Assembly (NCBI GenBank): GCA_019654215.1
Contig: BPDI01000007.1
Span: 1-64,000 of the forward strand
From: Gammaproteobacteria bacterium
GTDB taxonomy: Bacteria > Pseudomonadota > Gammaproteobacteria > Pseudomonadales > Pseudohongiellaceae
Length of the DNA: 64,000 nt
Reading direction: 5' to 3'
Numbering within the stretch: position 1 is the first letter of the stretch; each line of letters starts with the position of its first letter. The notes under the pieces are model-generated. The model saw only the letters and a program-made list of their open reading frames with translations, was not told the origin of the DNA and did not search any database. The position numbers and the translations under genes were made by a program. Positions 1 to 11,351 of the stretch are shown one piece after another.

Positions 1-110
1 AAATAAATTGCTGCTTGACATAAGTCAATCAGCAGGATCAGGATAAATTTTTAGCAATGTAGCGGACACAGTTTGCCCCAGCCGAACAGTAAGTTACAGA
101 GGCGCATCTT

Positions 111-546
111 ATGTATTACAATATATTAGTAGCTTAGACCTTTCTAACGATTCCCAAAAGGTAATCGACACGCTGTACGTATGGCTAATGGGGATTTTGG
201 CAAACTGCATTTAGTGCATATAGTTGAGCCAGTTGCAGCCGCCTATAGCATGGATATCTATGCGGTAAATGTCAGTGAGCTTCAGCAAGAAGCAATTACT
301 TTCGCCGAACAAAGATTGGAAAGCATGGCAAAGAACTTGGGATTGGAAGTGATCATTTGCATACCCTGCTAGGTGCGCCGGCACCGGAAGTAAGAAATCT
401 CGCCAACGACTGAAATCAGATGTTATAGTCATTGGCAGTCATGGTCATTCTGGCTGGAAGATTCTCCTAGGCGGAACTCCCATTAAAGTGCTACATGGTT
501 CTACTTGTGATGTTTAACTGTGCTCGTCGGAGATGATGGCGATTAA
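111..546 (+). pseudogene. Universal stress protein (UspA family), frame-broken
   Basis: Small cytoplasmic stress protein of the UspA fold, which usually binds ATP or AMP. Reading starts at ATG 111 (MYYNILVA) and continues in pieces: LVHIVEPVAA near 208-240, LLGAPAPEV near 368-392 and the nucleotide-loop hallmark VIVIGSHGHSGW near 424-460, ending at TAA 546. About 145 residues, the normal length of the family. At least five single-base shifts are needed (near 135, 160-175, 350, 405 and 513), and restoring one base at each gives the expected Usp sequence. Either the gene is decayed or, more likely given how minor the changes are, the window edge is poorly sequenced. The family call is secure; functionality is not. 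Confidence 0.75.
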
Positions 547-590
547 ATTTTTTGGGGGCTAAAACTACGGGCCCTTTCACACAGCTTTAA

Positions 591-2671
<2,081 letters not shown>

Positions 2672-2672
2672 A

Positions 2673-3548
2673 TTAGTTTCTAAGACTTGAACCACCGGCC
2701 AACAGATGTTGTTTAAACCAAGCAACTGAAGCGTTTGCAGCTCGAACTGCATCATCGCCTCTAAATCCGTGTCCCGCCCCAGAGATCGTAATAAAATCTG
2801 AAACCACAGATTGTTTTTCAAATTCTGCCTGCATGATTTGCGATGCACTAATTGGCACTAGCTCATCAGCATCACCGTGAATCAATAGTGTTGGAGGATC
2901 ATCGGGATCAGCATGCAAGATTGGAGAAATCGATTCAGCCTTTTCTGGATCAAAATTTAACGCCGGAAATCTTTCTGACCAAGAACCGGGGCCAGCAAGT
3001 GGACGCAGATCTACCGGAGGAAAATATGCGACTACAGCAGCCACGGAATTATCTTGCTGCATAACTACATCATCTGAATTCGGATCACCGGCATCAGCAT
3101 CAAGACCTACCATCAGTGACAGATGCCCGCCTGCACTACCGCCAGTAACACCAATTCTGTCCGGATCGATACCATGCTGTTGAGCACGCAGTTTTATGTG
3201 GCGGATCGCTCGACTTACATCAGAATAGGCATCAGGGACGTGATAGCGCGGCGCACTACCATGATGAACAGGTATTAAGGTAAATCCAGCATCCAAATAG
3301 TAAGCGAACTGTTGAGCACGATTTTCAGGTGGCGCCCAGCGAGAAAACCATCCACCACTCACCATGAACACAACCGCTGCACCGTTTGCGTTTTCCGGAG
3401 TAATTACATCATAAACGAGAGCCATGCCATCTTTATGGCCATACACAACATCGGCTTTAATATTGACGTCTGCTAGGCTGACTAGTGAGACGAATGAAGC
3501 CGTTAGTGCAAAAAGTATGTGAGTTATCTTCTTCATTTCAATTTCCAA
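2673..3548 (-). CDS. Secreted alpha/beta hydrolase (BD-FAE / acetyl esterase-like)
   Basis: 291 residues, or 287 if started at the internal MKKITH, which gives a cleaner signal peptide (hydrophobic ILFALTASFVSLVSLA, cleavage near ALA-type SLAD). The mature part is an alpha/beta hydrolase: oxyanion region VSGGWFSRW, nucleophile elbow GVTGGSAGGH with Ser about 138, acid in HGDADELVPI, and catalytic His in GAGHGF near the C-terminus. This arrangement is that of the BD-FAE / acetyl-xylan esterase-like family (dienelactone-hydrolase fold). Substrate cannot be read from sequence; a periplasmic or secreted ester hydrolase is the reasonable inference. It is transcribed away from the spermidine-synthase-like gene pair on the same strand and converges on fadH. 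Confidence 0.82.
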   Translation of the reverse strand: MEIEMKKITHILFALTASFVSLVSLADVNIKADVVYGHKDGMALVYDVITPENANGAAVVFMVSGGWFSRWAPPENRAQQFAYYLDAGFTLIPVHHGSAPRYHVPDAYSDVSRAIRHIKLRAQQHGIDPDRIGVTGGSAGGHLSLMVGLDADAGDPNSDDVVMQQDNSVAAVVAYFPPVDLRPLAGPGSWSERFPALNFDPEKAESISPILHADPDDPPTLLIHGDADELVPISASQIMQAEFEKQSVVSDFITISGAGHGFRGDDAVRAANASVAWFKQHLLAGGSSLRN

Positions 3549-3551
3549 GTT

Positions 3552-4464
3552 TTAGTTATCTCTAAGCAGGTTTCCGGGCGAATACTGATCAGTAAGTTCG
3601 CGCCGACTCATGTCCCAATCGACTCTAGTAGTAAGTCTTCTTGGGTATTCTGTTAAGCGTACACCTATTTCTCCAGACTGGGCGCAATACGCCGGGATTC
3701 CTCCACCATTTCGCCACGGGGGGCAACGTATCAAACTGTGTAATAATAATTCGATTACCCGAAGTAGGTAATTTGAAATTATAAAACTCGCCGAAGGCAC
3801 GTTGATATGTAACCGACTCATGATCGTAAAGACGGCTGGTGGAAAAGGTATTTGCGACTAGTACTCCATCTTCAGTCATAATGGCTTTTACTTCTTCTAA
3901 AAATTCTCGGGTAAGCATATGTTCCGGAATGTAATCACCACTGAACGCATCTAACACGATGTAATCATATTTTTGACCACGTATTCCTGCACGTTTTATA
4001 AAAGGGCGACCGTCATCGACATAAACAGTCATATTGTCAGTGTCACTGTAATAGAAATACTCTTCTGCGACTCTTACTACGGCTTCGTCAATCTCGACAA
4101 CATCGATTTTTGCATTAGGAAACAAGTCAGCAAAGGTCATGGGAATCGATCCACCACCTAAACCAATTACTAGTATGTCTTCTGGATCGGGTTTTAATAA
4201 CAATCCAGAAAAACTCATTCGCGTGTAATCAAAGACCAACAAGTCACGATCATCCACCATCATGCAAGTTTGATTGCGATCTCCCCGATGAACGTTGAAT
4301 AATAAACAGCGACGATCCCCCACCTGCGTAACGGTAATGTCCCTATACTTCGAACGTTCTTCATGAATAGCCTCAGCTAGTACAACAGAGTGTGGCAACA
4401 AAAAGGCTGCTACTAAAATTATATTCGTAATTTGCTTAAGCACGTTTCTTTGCATAATCCGCAC
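3552..4464 (-). CDS. Spermidine synthase-like methyltransferase-fold protein (soluble half), C-terminal frameshifts
   Basis: Aminopropyltransferase-fold protein. After an N-terminal hydrophobic stretch (ITNIILVAAFLLPHSVVLAEA, a signal peptide or anchor) comes the nucleotide-binding motif VIGLGGGSIP, the acidic loop VEIDEAV and DYIVLDAFSGDYIP, the region that carries the catalytic Asp in this fold. The ATG at 4464 overlaps the end of the upstream membrane-protein gene by 29 bases, so the pair is probably translationally coupled. The frame breaks twice near 3660-3745: the expected APRGEMVEESRRIAPSLE and IGVRLTEYPRR are in other frames, and the last stretch ends at 3552. In many bacteria both halves are one polypeptide (fused MFS/spermidine synthase). 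Whether it makes polyamines is unproven; these membrane versions have no established substrate. Confidence 0.78.
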
Positions 4465-5098
4465 TTTTATTTGTAGATTTCAATTTTTGCACATGGTCGG
4501 TTAAGAGAATAACGCCACCAGCCAGCACTAGAGCGGCGATGGCTCCCCATAAAATCTGATTTACTTCGAGCCAAAGTACGAAATAAAAACTGGTCCCCAG
4601 CGTACCGGCTGCACTACCAAGTGTAGAAATAAAGTAAAGCAAACCTGCCATATGCCCACTGTGTTCTTGAGATTCGACCATCAGACGAACCGAGTAAGGT
4701 GAGATCATGCCAAGAATGCTAGTTGGAATAAAAAACAAAAAGATTGAAGCAAACAAAGATCCATAACGAGGATCTGCTATTGTTAAGAAGATAGGCTCCA
4801 TTATAGGATCGGCAAACAAGATTACTGGTAATGAAAAGGCAGCGGCGAGAATAAAGAACATGGCGTAAGTAATTGCATTGGGATTTTTAGTAGAGAGTCG
4901 ACCTCCCAATAAATAACCCAAAGCTAGAGCCAGCATAAAAATTGTAATAATGCTGCCCCAAACTGAGAGACTGCCGCCAAAATAAGGTGACAAAATTCGC
5001 GCGCCAAGCATTTCAATGGTCATGATGCAAAAACCACTGACAAAAGCCATGCCGGCAATAATCGATCTAGGAAGTACTTGAGGCTGTTTCTTGCCCAT
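4436..5098 (-). CDS. Membrane half of fused MFS/spermidine synthase-type protein
   Basis: 220-residue integral membrane protein with about six to seven hydrophobic helices. It carries the hallmark of the membrane part of fused MFS/spermidine synthase proteins: FVSGFCIMTIEMLGARILSP, then PYFGGSLSVWGSIITIFMLA, and GMISPYSVRLMV in the second half. The protein ends soon after the last helix, and the next gene starts 29 bases before the stop and encodes the soluble aminopropyltransferase-like half. The ATG overlaps the TAA of the upstream small ORF (TAATG), suggesting a three-gene coupled unit. No frameshift is visible at the junction. The second protein has its own N-terminal hydrophobic segment, so I read this as a genuine two-gene arrangement. 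Confidence 0.75.
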   Translation of the reverse strand: MGKKQPQVLPRSIIAGMAFVSGFCIMTIEMLGARILSPYFGGSLSVWGSIITIFMLALALGYLLGGRLSTKNPNAITYAMFFILAAAFSLPVILFADPIMEPIFLTIADPRYGSLFASIFLFFIPTSILGMISPYSVRLMVESQEHSGHMAGLLYFISTLGSAAGTLGTSFYFVLWLEVNQILWGAIAALVLAGGVILLTDHVQKLKSTNKSADYAKKRA

Positions 5099-5283
5099 TA
5101 CGCTTTGGTTTTATTTTTTGCAAGAGCTTGACCCGCATCTTGCATCAATTCACTAAAAAATTTATAAACTGCCTTAAATATCAAAGACTTATGACCTATA
5201 TTGAATACTTCATCCAGGCGAAAGGGTCGTGGTTTATTTCCAGATTCAAGACATCTTCGCCTTTCGAAATTTTTCACGTTCAC
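5098..5283 (-). CDS. Small hypothetical protein, translationally coupled
   Basis: 61 codons from a GTG at 5283, basic (many Arg and Lys), with no signal peptide, membrane helix or motif I recognise. The reason to list it is the TAATG overlap with the start of the membrane-protein gene, a typical sign of translational coupling. No good Shine-Dalgarno is seen ahead of the GTG, so it could be the tail of a longer frame-broken gene, or chance. Confidence 0.35.
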   Translation of the reverse strand: MNVKNFERRRCLESGNKPRPFRLDEVFNIGHKSLIFKAVYKFFSELMQDAGQALAKNKTKA

Positions 5284-5467
5284 AAAAGCTAGTATTATTC
5301 TTCGCTTGGAAAAATCCGAAAACGTATTGATTACTAAGTCAGCTTAAACCTGCAAACAAACATTTGATACATGTTACGAGTAAAACTAACACCGTAAGCC
5401 ACGGATTTAAATGCATTTTGAGGTCAGAGCTTAGTCTTTAGGCCGAATTAAAGAGCCAGTCAAATCG

Positions 5468-6261
5468 CTACTTCTGTGCCGTTCCCAGGCTTCGGCCACC
5501 GTCCAGGGCGATAACCTGACCAGTCATGTATTTGGTCGCATGAGACGCCAGAAAAATCGCCAACCCTGCCATATCAAAACTATTACCAATTCTGCCCAGT
5601 GGATTTTCCGCCTCAATCTTGTCCTGAAAGTTTTTCAGCATGTAATCCATCATCTGGCTTTGGAATGGCCCTGGCGCAATTGCGTTTACTGTGAGGCCTT
5701 TCGGTCCAAATCGCACTGCCAAATTTTTGGTAAGAAAATGAACCGCTGCCTTGCTGGCACCATAGGCAAAATTGTCGGTGGTGGAGACACGTAATCCATC
5801 AATTGAACCACTTTAAATTTACTCTGCTGGGATTCTCTTGCGATGCGTCTTTCAAAAGCAAAGGCATCAGGTCGCGAGTTAAAATAAAAATAGCTTTTAA
5901 ATTGATGTTCATAACTTTGTCATAACCGTCGTCCGGATATTCTTCAAAAGGCGCGCCCCAAGCAGCACCGGCGTTGTTAACAAGTATATCAATCTTGTCT
6001 TCACGTTCTGTTATTTCACCTATGAATGCATCTCTGCCTTCTTTTGTGGATAAATCGGCAGGAAACGCAATACACTCGCCTTTTTCAGAGAGCTCTTCTG
6101 CAGTCGCTATACAGGCTTCTGCCTTACGCGCAGAAATATAAGTTTTCACTCCATTTTCGACATACCCTTGAGCAATCATTCCCACCGATACCGCGAGAAC
6201 CACCGGTTACAATTGCTGTCTTGCCTGCGACAGAAAACAGATTACTAATTTCAAAAGACAT
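5468..6261 (-). CDS. Short-chain dehydrogenase/reductase (SDR), frame-broken
   Basis: NAD(P)-dependent Rossmann-fold oxidoreductase of about 260 residues. ATG 6261 follows a good Shine-Dalgarno (GAGGA) and gives MSFEISNLFSVAGKTAIVTG with the glycine-rich GGSRGIG motif. Further on come ILVNNAGAAWG, the catalytic Tyr-Lys pair in YGASKAA (near 5745), AIAPGPFQS and the C-terminal MTGQVIALDGGRSL, ending at TAG 5468. The frame shifts near 6190 and again near 5725-5805; all SDR landmarks are present, so sequence error is likelier than decay. It follows the kinase and acyl-CoA dehydrogenase genes on the same strand, so a role in the same acyl-chain catabolic pathway (for example a 3-hydroxyacyl step) is a reasonable inference, not shown. 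Confidence 0.8.
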
Positions 6262-6271
6262 GAAATCCTCC

Positions 6272-7351
6272 TCAGTCGGTTACTTTGCCAGCCATAGTCA
6301 TTTCACACATTCTTTGTAATACATGTGCTTTTTTAAGAAAGCCCTTAAAGCGTTCGTCTTTGGTGTGACCATGGTAAAAGCGATAATAAATTTGTTGCCC
6401 CAAAGACGCAGAGACGAAACAAACCAAAACAAAAATAGAAAGGAAAGTTTTCCACTGACAAACCGGTACATTCTTGAAACCGCGCGATAATTTCTGCTCG
6501 CTTTGGCGCACCTTTTATATCCGATGGCATTGTCGCGCCTCCCTAAACCAATCAGGATCGTCGGTTTGCACCCAATATCCTAGAGTGCATCCCAAGTCCA
6601 TAAGCGGATCACCCACGGTAGACATTTCCCAATCCAGAACTCCGCGGAGCTGCAACGGATCATCAGTGTCAAAGATTACATTATCCAGTTTGTAATCATT
6701 ATGAATAACACTGTATTTACCACTTTCTTTCGGCATATTGTCATTAAGCCATTGGATAGTATTGTCGCAGCTCACTGTGTCTGGAGTTACCGCATCGACC
6801 CAGCGCCGACTCCAACCTTCAACTTGTCTGCGCACATAACCAACCGGCTTACCAAAAGTATCTAAACCAGCTTCCACTAAGTCCACGGAATGGAGGTCAC
6901 CCAATACATCGAAGAAGTTTAAAAGTTGGGTACGGATCTGATCAGGACTTAGGTTCAGATTGGTCGGATACTCCCGACGAATTACTAAACCCTGAATGTA
7001 ATTCATTAAATAAAAATCACATCCTATAACAGAGTGGTCACCACAGAAGTGAATTGGGACTGGCCCATAGGAATAAACATCTTTTAATGCAGAAAGAATT
7101 CGATATTCCCGCGACATGTCATGGGCTGATTTAACCTTGCTGCCAAAAGGCGGTCGCCTTAGTACCCACTGTTCGTCTGCGCTTGTCAATAAGTAGGTGA
7201 GGTTCGAATGACCACCTGGAAATTGTGATAGCTCTAGATTCGCAGCTTTTGCTCCCAATAAAGGCTCTAGATGCTGCTTAAGTGCATCAAGGTCTAACTC
7301 CTCCCCCTCTCTAATACTTCCTGCTTTATCGACTAATTCTTCCGCGCTCAC
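6272..7351 (-). CDS. Phosphotransferase family protein (APH/ACAD10-like kinase), C-terminal frameshifts
   Basis: Aminoglycoside-phosphotransferase-fold kinase of the type found beside acyl-CoA dehydrogenases and fused to them in ACAD10/11. Features in order: LSQFPGGHSNLTYLL (nucleotide loop), WVLRRPPFG with the ATP-binding region, the catalytic loop HNDYKLDN (residues about 220-227) and the metal Asp in GVLDWEMSTVGDP. The open frame runs 278 residues; the remaining 80 or so continue after two shifts, with PKRAEIIARFQECTG near 6450-6500 and HGHTKDERFKGF near 6300-6370, ending at 6272. In ACAD10/11 this kinase phosphorylates 4-hydroxyacyl-CoA so the dehydrogenase can complete its removal; a similar job is plausible here because two dehydrogenases lie just upstream. 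Eleven bases separate it from the SDR start. Confidence 0.82.
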
Positions 7352-7370
7352 AATTATTCCTTGTTTTGTT

Positions 7371-8081
7371 CTAACGATAAGTCACATATTGCTGCATGCC
7401 TTCTTTGACCAGATGAGGCAGGCTGTTAAATTGCGCGAGGGAAATCTTACCATTTCCATAACGAATGCGAGTAACAGAACTATTGTGCACCACCCAGTTC
7501 GTTTGAATTACCTGATCATCGGGAAACTGAAGCACCCGTTGCAAGGCCATGGCTATCACACCACCGGAAGTGGAAATTAAAACTCGGCTGCCACTAGAGT
7601 GTTGTGACATTATCTCATCCAGCGCTCCGTATACTCGTTGTTTGAACTCTTGCCAATATTCAAAATTCGATTCATTTTCAGACGGATTGAGTTCGTTACG
7701 AATCCATTTGGTAGTCGCATCTTCAAACAGCGACTGAAAGGTTTTTGCATCTATTATCGAACTACCAAATTCGTAATCAGATTTTGTTATTTCGCCAATA
7801 TCCCGCAAATGAGTCTTTATTAGTGAATCGCCATTGTATTCATTCAAACCGAGGTGAATTTTGGGCTGACATGGATTGCCCTTAACTAGAGATAATAATT
7901 CCTGAGCAGTTTCCTGTTGTCTCACCAACGAGCCAGCATAAATATGATCGAATTCTTCACCCACTGTTTGCCAGTGGCGAGCGAGAATTCGAACCTGCTC
8001 TATGCCCAAGTCACTGAGCTTGTCATATGATTTTTGTCCAAAGGAAGCCTGCCCATGCCGAACAAGAATTAGTTCACTCAT
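7371..8081 (-). CDS. Histidine phosphatase family protein (phosphoglycerate mutase-like)
   Basis: 236 residues, intact. The phosphohistidine motif LVRHGQASFG is at residues 6-15, followed by the pattern LSDLGIEQ, YAGSLVRQQETAQ (second conserved Arg) and the later conserved His region LISTSGGVIA. No signal peptide, so cytoplasmic. Broad-specificity branch-1 histidine phosphatases cannot be assigned a substrate from sequence. It sits between the acyl-CoA dehydrogenases and the APH-like kinase in one co-directional run (20 bases to the kinase, 15 from the upstream gene), the order often seen for this acyl-CoA catabolic cluster, so it may act on a phosphorylated intermediate made by the kinase. 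Confidence 0.85.
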   Translation of the reverse strand: MSELILVRHGQASFGQKSYDKLSDLGIEQVRILARHWQTVGEEFDHIYAGSLVRQQETAQELLSLVKGNPCQPKIHLGLNEYNGDSLIKTHLRDIGEITKSDYEFGSSIIDAKTFQSLFEDATTKWIRNELNPSENESNFEYWQEFKQRVYGALDEIMSQHSSGSRVLISTSGGVIAMALQRVLQFPDDQVIQTNWVVHNSSVTRIRYGNGKISLAQFNSLPHLVKEGMQQYVTYR

Positions 8082-8096
8082 GATGCAGTTCCGGAC

Positions 8097-9233
8097 TTAC
8101 TGTAAGAAGGCAAATCGCTCTGTGTGGTAATCAGCATTGCCGAACATGATATCGATTGCTGTTACTCTTTTAAATAAATGACCAACATCCAACTCATCAG
8201 TCATGCCAATCCCACCATGAATCTGAATCGATTCCTGACCTACATGGCGAATTGCTTTGCCAACGCGACTCTTTGCCGCCGACACGGATTTTGTTTTTTC
8301 TAGTTCATCGGCTGAGCTATCTAACTGCATTGCGGCCATAACAACAATTGAGCGTGCTAATTGACACTCAATAAACATGTCAGCCATACGATGTTGCAGC
8401 GCCTGGAATGTTCCAATTACTGTTCCAAACTGCTTACGGGTTTTACTGTACTCCACAGTTTTTTTCAGTAAAGATTCCAGCGCACCTACAGCTTCAGCAC
8501 TAACACCCACAGTAGCGCGATCGACAACTTTCTGTAAGGCATTAAGTGCCTGGCCAGATGAACCCAAACGAACACTTTCTGAAACTCTCACATTTTCGAA
8601 GAGAACTTCTGAAGACTTTTTACCATCAAAAGTAGTAAATGGCGTTATCGCTAGTCCTTCAGCATTGGCATCAACCAAGAAGATTGAAACGCCTTCGGCA
8701 TCAGTAGCTGCACCAGATTCTCGGGCGACTACCAGAATTTTATCTGCATTGGGCGCGTTTAGGACCGCAATCTTATTACCGTTGATTACTACATCACCAC
8801 CCTCAATAGCGGCAGTGGTTGTAACCTTACTCAAATTAAAGCGGCTTCCAGATTCGGCATAGGCACAGGCTAGTTGCAGACTGCCAGTAACCAATTGCTC
8901 AATTAATTCGGCTTTTTTCGCTCCTTCTGCTAATTCAGCAATCAAGCCACCTCCTAAAACTGCTGTTGCGGTAAACGGTTCTACCAGGTTCGCCTTGCCA
9001 AACTCTTCCATCATAACGATAAGATCAACGGCGGAACCACCAAGCCCTCCGTCCTCTTCAGTGAAGGGAACTGCGAGCCAACCTAATTCCGCAAATAGCT
9101 GCCAGTTTTCTTTGCTGTAACCATCTTCACTATCAACAATTTTTGTGCGTGTGTCATGGTCGTAACTTTTCTGCACAAACTTTTGTACAGAGTCTTGCAG
9201 CATTAGTTGTACTTCTGAATATGAAAAATCCAC
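8097..9233 (-). CDS. Acyl-CoA dehydrogenase
   Basis: 378 residues, intact FAD-dependent acyl-CoA dehydrogenase that introduces a 2,3-double bond into an acyl-CoA. The N-terminal helical domain starts MDFSYSEVQLMLQDSVQKF; EDGGLGGSAVDL and the middle beta domain follow; the C-terminal helical domain has TRKQFGTVIGTFQALQHRMA and IQIHGGIGMTDELDVGHLFK. It lacks an obvious catalytic Glu in the standard position, as often in the smaller subunit of two-gene acyl-CoA dehydrogenases such as steroid-type FadE pairs. It sits 24 bases after a second dehydrogenase gene, so a heteromeric enzyme is plausible. Confidence 0.9.
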   Translation of the reverse strand: MDFSYSEVQLMLQDSVQKFVQKSYDHDTRTKIVDSEDGYSKENWQLFAELGWLAVPFTEEDGGLGGSAVDLIVMMEEFGKANLVEPFTATAVLGGGLIAELAEGAKKAELIEQLVTGSLQLACAYAESGSRFNLSKVTTTAAIEGGDVVINGNKIAVLNAPNADKILVVARESGAATDAEGVSIFLVDANAEGLAITPFTTFDGKKSSEVLFENVRVSESVRLGSSGQALNALQKVVDRATVGVSAEAVGALESLLKKTVEYSKTRKQFGTVIGTFQALQHRMADMFIECQLARSIVVMAAMQLDSSADELEKTKSVSAAKSRVGKAIRHVGQESIQIHGGIGMTDELDVGHLFKRVTAIDIMFGNADYHTERFAFLQ

Positions 9234-9257
9234 TTTGTTACCTCTTATCCTTTCAAC

Positions 9258-10457
9258 TTACAGGCCTAACACTGCTTTACAAATAATATTACGCTGAATT
9301 TCGTTGGAGCCCCCATAAATAGAAGCTTTACGATTATTAAAATAAGTCAATGCGAATGCAGCGGAGTTTCCTGGGCCGATTGGAGTGCCCTGAAATCCGT
9401 CTTCAAATTGTTCTGGTACGAATGGAAGGCTTTGATAAGCTGCCAGGTCGACAAAGATCTCGTCAATTTTTTGTGCCAGTTCAGTGCCAACAATTTTTAG
9501 AATGGAAGACTCTGGGCCGGGCGCTTTTCCTGCAGAGACAGAAGCCAGTGTGCGTAGTTCAACGAATTCTAATGCCTTTAATTCAATCTCAATGTTGGCC
9601 AATCGATTTCGGAAGGTCTGGTTTTCCATCATGGAATTGCCGAAACCGTCGTCGGTTTCAGCAGCGATTCTCTTTAATGCACGCAGACGGCGTTTACCTC
9701 GTGGCACACCGGAAATGTTGGTACGTTCATGGGTAAGTAGAACTTTGGCGTAAGTCCACCCTTTGTTTTCTTCACCGATGAGATTTTCCACTGGGACTTT
9801 TACATCATCGAAGAAAATTTCATTTACTTCGGCATGTCCATCCAACAAATAAATTGGTTTATGACTAACGCCTTCAGATTTCATATCGATCAACAGAAAG
9901 CTAATCCCCTCCTGTTTCTTTACGGTGTTATCAGTTCTTACCAGGCAGAATATCCAATCGGCATATTGACCATAGGTATTCCAGGTCTTGGCCCCGTTAA
10001 CAATATAATGATTGCCTTCCCGCACTGCAGAAGTTTTTAAAGAAGCTAAATCGGATCCAGCATTTGGTTCTGAATAGCCCTGACACCACCAAACATTGCT
10101 TTCCAGAATATCAGGGGGAAATCTTTGTTTCTGCTCATCGTTGCCATAGGCCATTATAACTGGTGCAACCATTTTCGAACCAAAGGGAACTGGTTCAGGT
10201 GCCCCAATAAGACCCATTTCAGTTTCAAAGATATGTTTTTGAATTTGTGACCAACCCGTACCCCCCTACTCTTCTGGCCAGGAAGGAACTGCCCAACCTT
10301 TTTTATAAAGAATCTTTTGCCAATTAATTATTTCTTCCTTGCTTAGGCGAATATTGGCATCGATTTTTTCCCGATATTCCGCAGGAAATTCGTTCTGCAA
10401 AAAGGTTCGGACCTCATCCTGAAATGCTAAATCCTCTGCTGTGAAATCGGCGTTCAC
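9258..10457 (-). CDS. Acyl-CoA dehydrogenase, interrupted by an in-frame TAG
   Basis: About 399 residues in one continuous frame from ATG 10457, broken only by a TAG at 10266-10268 after GWAVPSWPEE. In this family the next residues are normally YGGTGW; here stop-GGTGW, so TAG stands where TAT or TAC (Tyr) is expected, next to a run of six G. The downstream part continues TEMGLIGAPEPVP, the substrate and FAD region WCQGYSEPNAGSDLAS, GAKTWNTYGQYADW and the C-terminal SIYGGSNEIQRNIICKAVLG. It is a full-length acyl-CoA dehydrogenase of the kind used on branched or steroid side-chain acyl-CoAs. The stop may be a sequencing error in the G-run or a true nonsense mutation. It heads the run of acyl-CoA genes transcribed towards 5.4 kb. 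Confidence 0.85.
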
Positions 10458-10799
10458 TTCTCATCTCCTAGTTAGCGCTTCCTGGCAGTTAAGTAACACT
10501 GCATGGCACAAATATTAGTAATTTGACGCAATTTTTTCTCATGAATGAGTTTAAAAAAGCGACGGAAGATTAACATTTATCCAGTATCCAGATAAACAAA
10601 AATCGAACAAATGCTCGACGAATTCGGCGACTCTAACTTTTGGCAAAATATTCAATTAATTCAGACAACAAGCATAGGCTTTACATGCTCGTGGATTGAG
10701 TTAGCTCAATGGATTTAAACCTGACAAATGGGGTAGACTTTGCAGTATATTTAAAAGACTGACTTTCCGCGATTTTTTGCCCTCCAGGTAGGTTCCGAC
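10458..10799. other. Intergenic region between the acyl-CoA operon and pal
   Basis: 342 bases with no coding frame I can support. It must hold divergent promoters for the leftward acyl-CoA operon and rightward pal. It is AT-rich with no strong palindrome. I cannot point to a convincing -35/-10 pair. Confidence 0.4.
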
Positions 10800-11342
10800 A
10801 TGAAAATTAACCATCTTTTTAAACTGGTATCACTCCTATTTGCTTTGGGCAGCGTGGTTGCCTGCAGTACAACTAGTGAGGAGGTGAATTCAAGCGAAGT
10901 TGCTTCTGCTGGTGAGTCCGGTATAGACGCTACCACAAGGAGAACACAGGAATTAGAAGATGCTGCCGCTGCGCGAGCAGCTTCCGCTGAAGAGCGCATG
11001 CGACGCTCTGCCCTAGCAACCCGCTTGTTTTATTTCGACTTTGATATTGCAGATTTCCGGCAAGCGGATCGCGATGTTTTGAACTTTCATGCTCAGGATT
11101 TATCAACGAACCCAAGCAAACGTGTACGACTCGAAGGCCATGCGGATGAGCGTGGCACTCGAGAGTACAACTTAGCATTGGGTGAACGTCGTGCTAATAG
11201 TATTTTGAACTACTTAATTGTGAACGGCGCTGCACGCAATCAAATCGAAACCGTTAGTTATGGTGAAGAGCGTCCAGCAGACCGAGGCTCTTCTGGAACT
11301 GCGTATCAACGCAACCGACGCGTTGAAATAGTTACCCAATAA
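10800..11342 (+). CDS. pal: Peptidoglycan-associated lipoprotein (Pal/OmpA-C family)
   Basis: 180 residues. A lipoprotein signal peptide (KLVSLLFALGSVVACS; lipobox VVAC with Cys about 22) is followed by a low-complexity linker rich in Ala, Glu and Ser. The OmpA-C peptidoglycan-binding domain comes next: YFDFDIADF, the binding segment RVRLEGHADERGTREYNLAL, GERRANSILNYL and NRRVEIV at the end. Pal anchors the outer membrane to peptidoglycan with TolB and TolQRA. Neither tolB nor other tol genes are adjacent, which is unusual. It is monocistronic, with its own strong terminator ten bases after the stop. It could be a second Pal paralogue rather than the tol-operon copy. Confidence 0.88.
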   Translation: MKINHLFKLVSLLFALGSVVACSTTSEEVNSSEVASAGESGIDATTRRTQELEDAAAARAASAEERMRRSALATRLFYFDFDIADFRQADRDVLNFHAQDLSTNPSKRVRLEGHADERGTREYNLALGERRANSILNYLIVNGAARNQIETVSYGEERPADRGSSGTAYQRNRRVEIVTQ

Positions 11343-11351
11343 CCGTTCCCG

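Noticed and set aside
8377-8862. 161-residue plus-strand open frame inside the acyl-CoA dehydrogenase gene
   Set aside because: It is antisense to a clearly conserved protein, has low-complexity Ser/Thr/Pro composition and no ribosome site.
10458-10799. Specific promoter for pal
   Set aside because: Several loose -35 or -10 like words occur in AT-rich DNA, but no pair with good spacing stands out.
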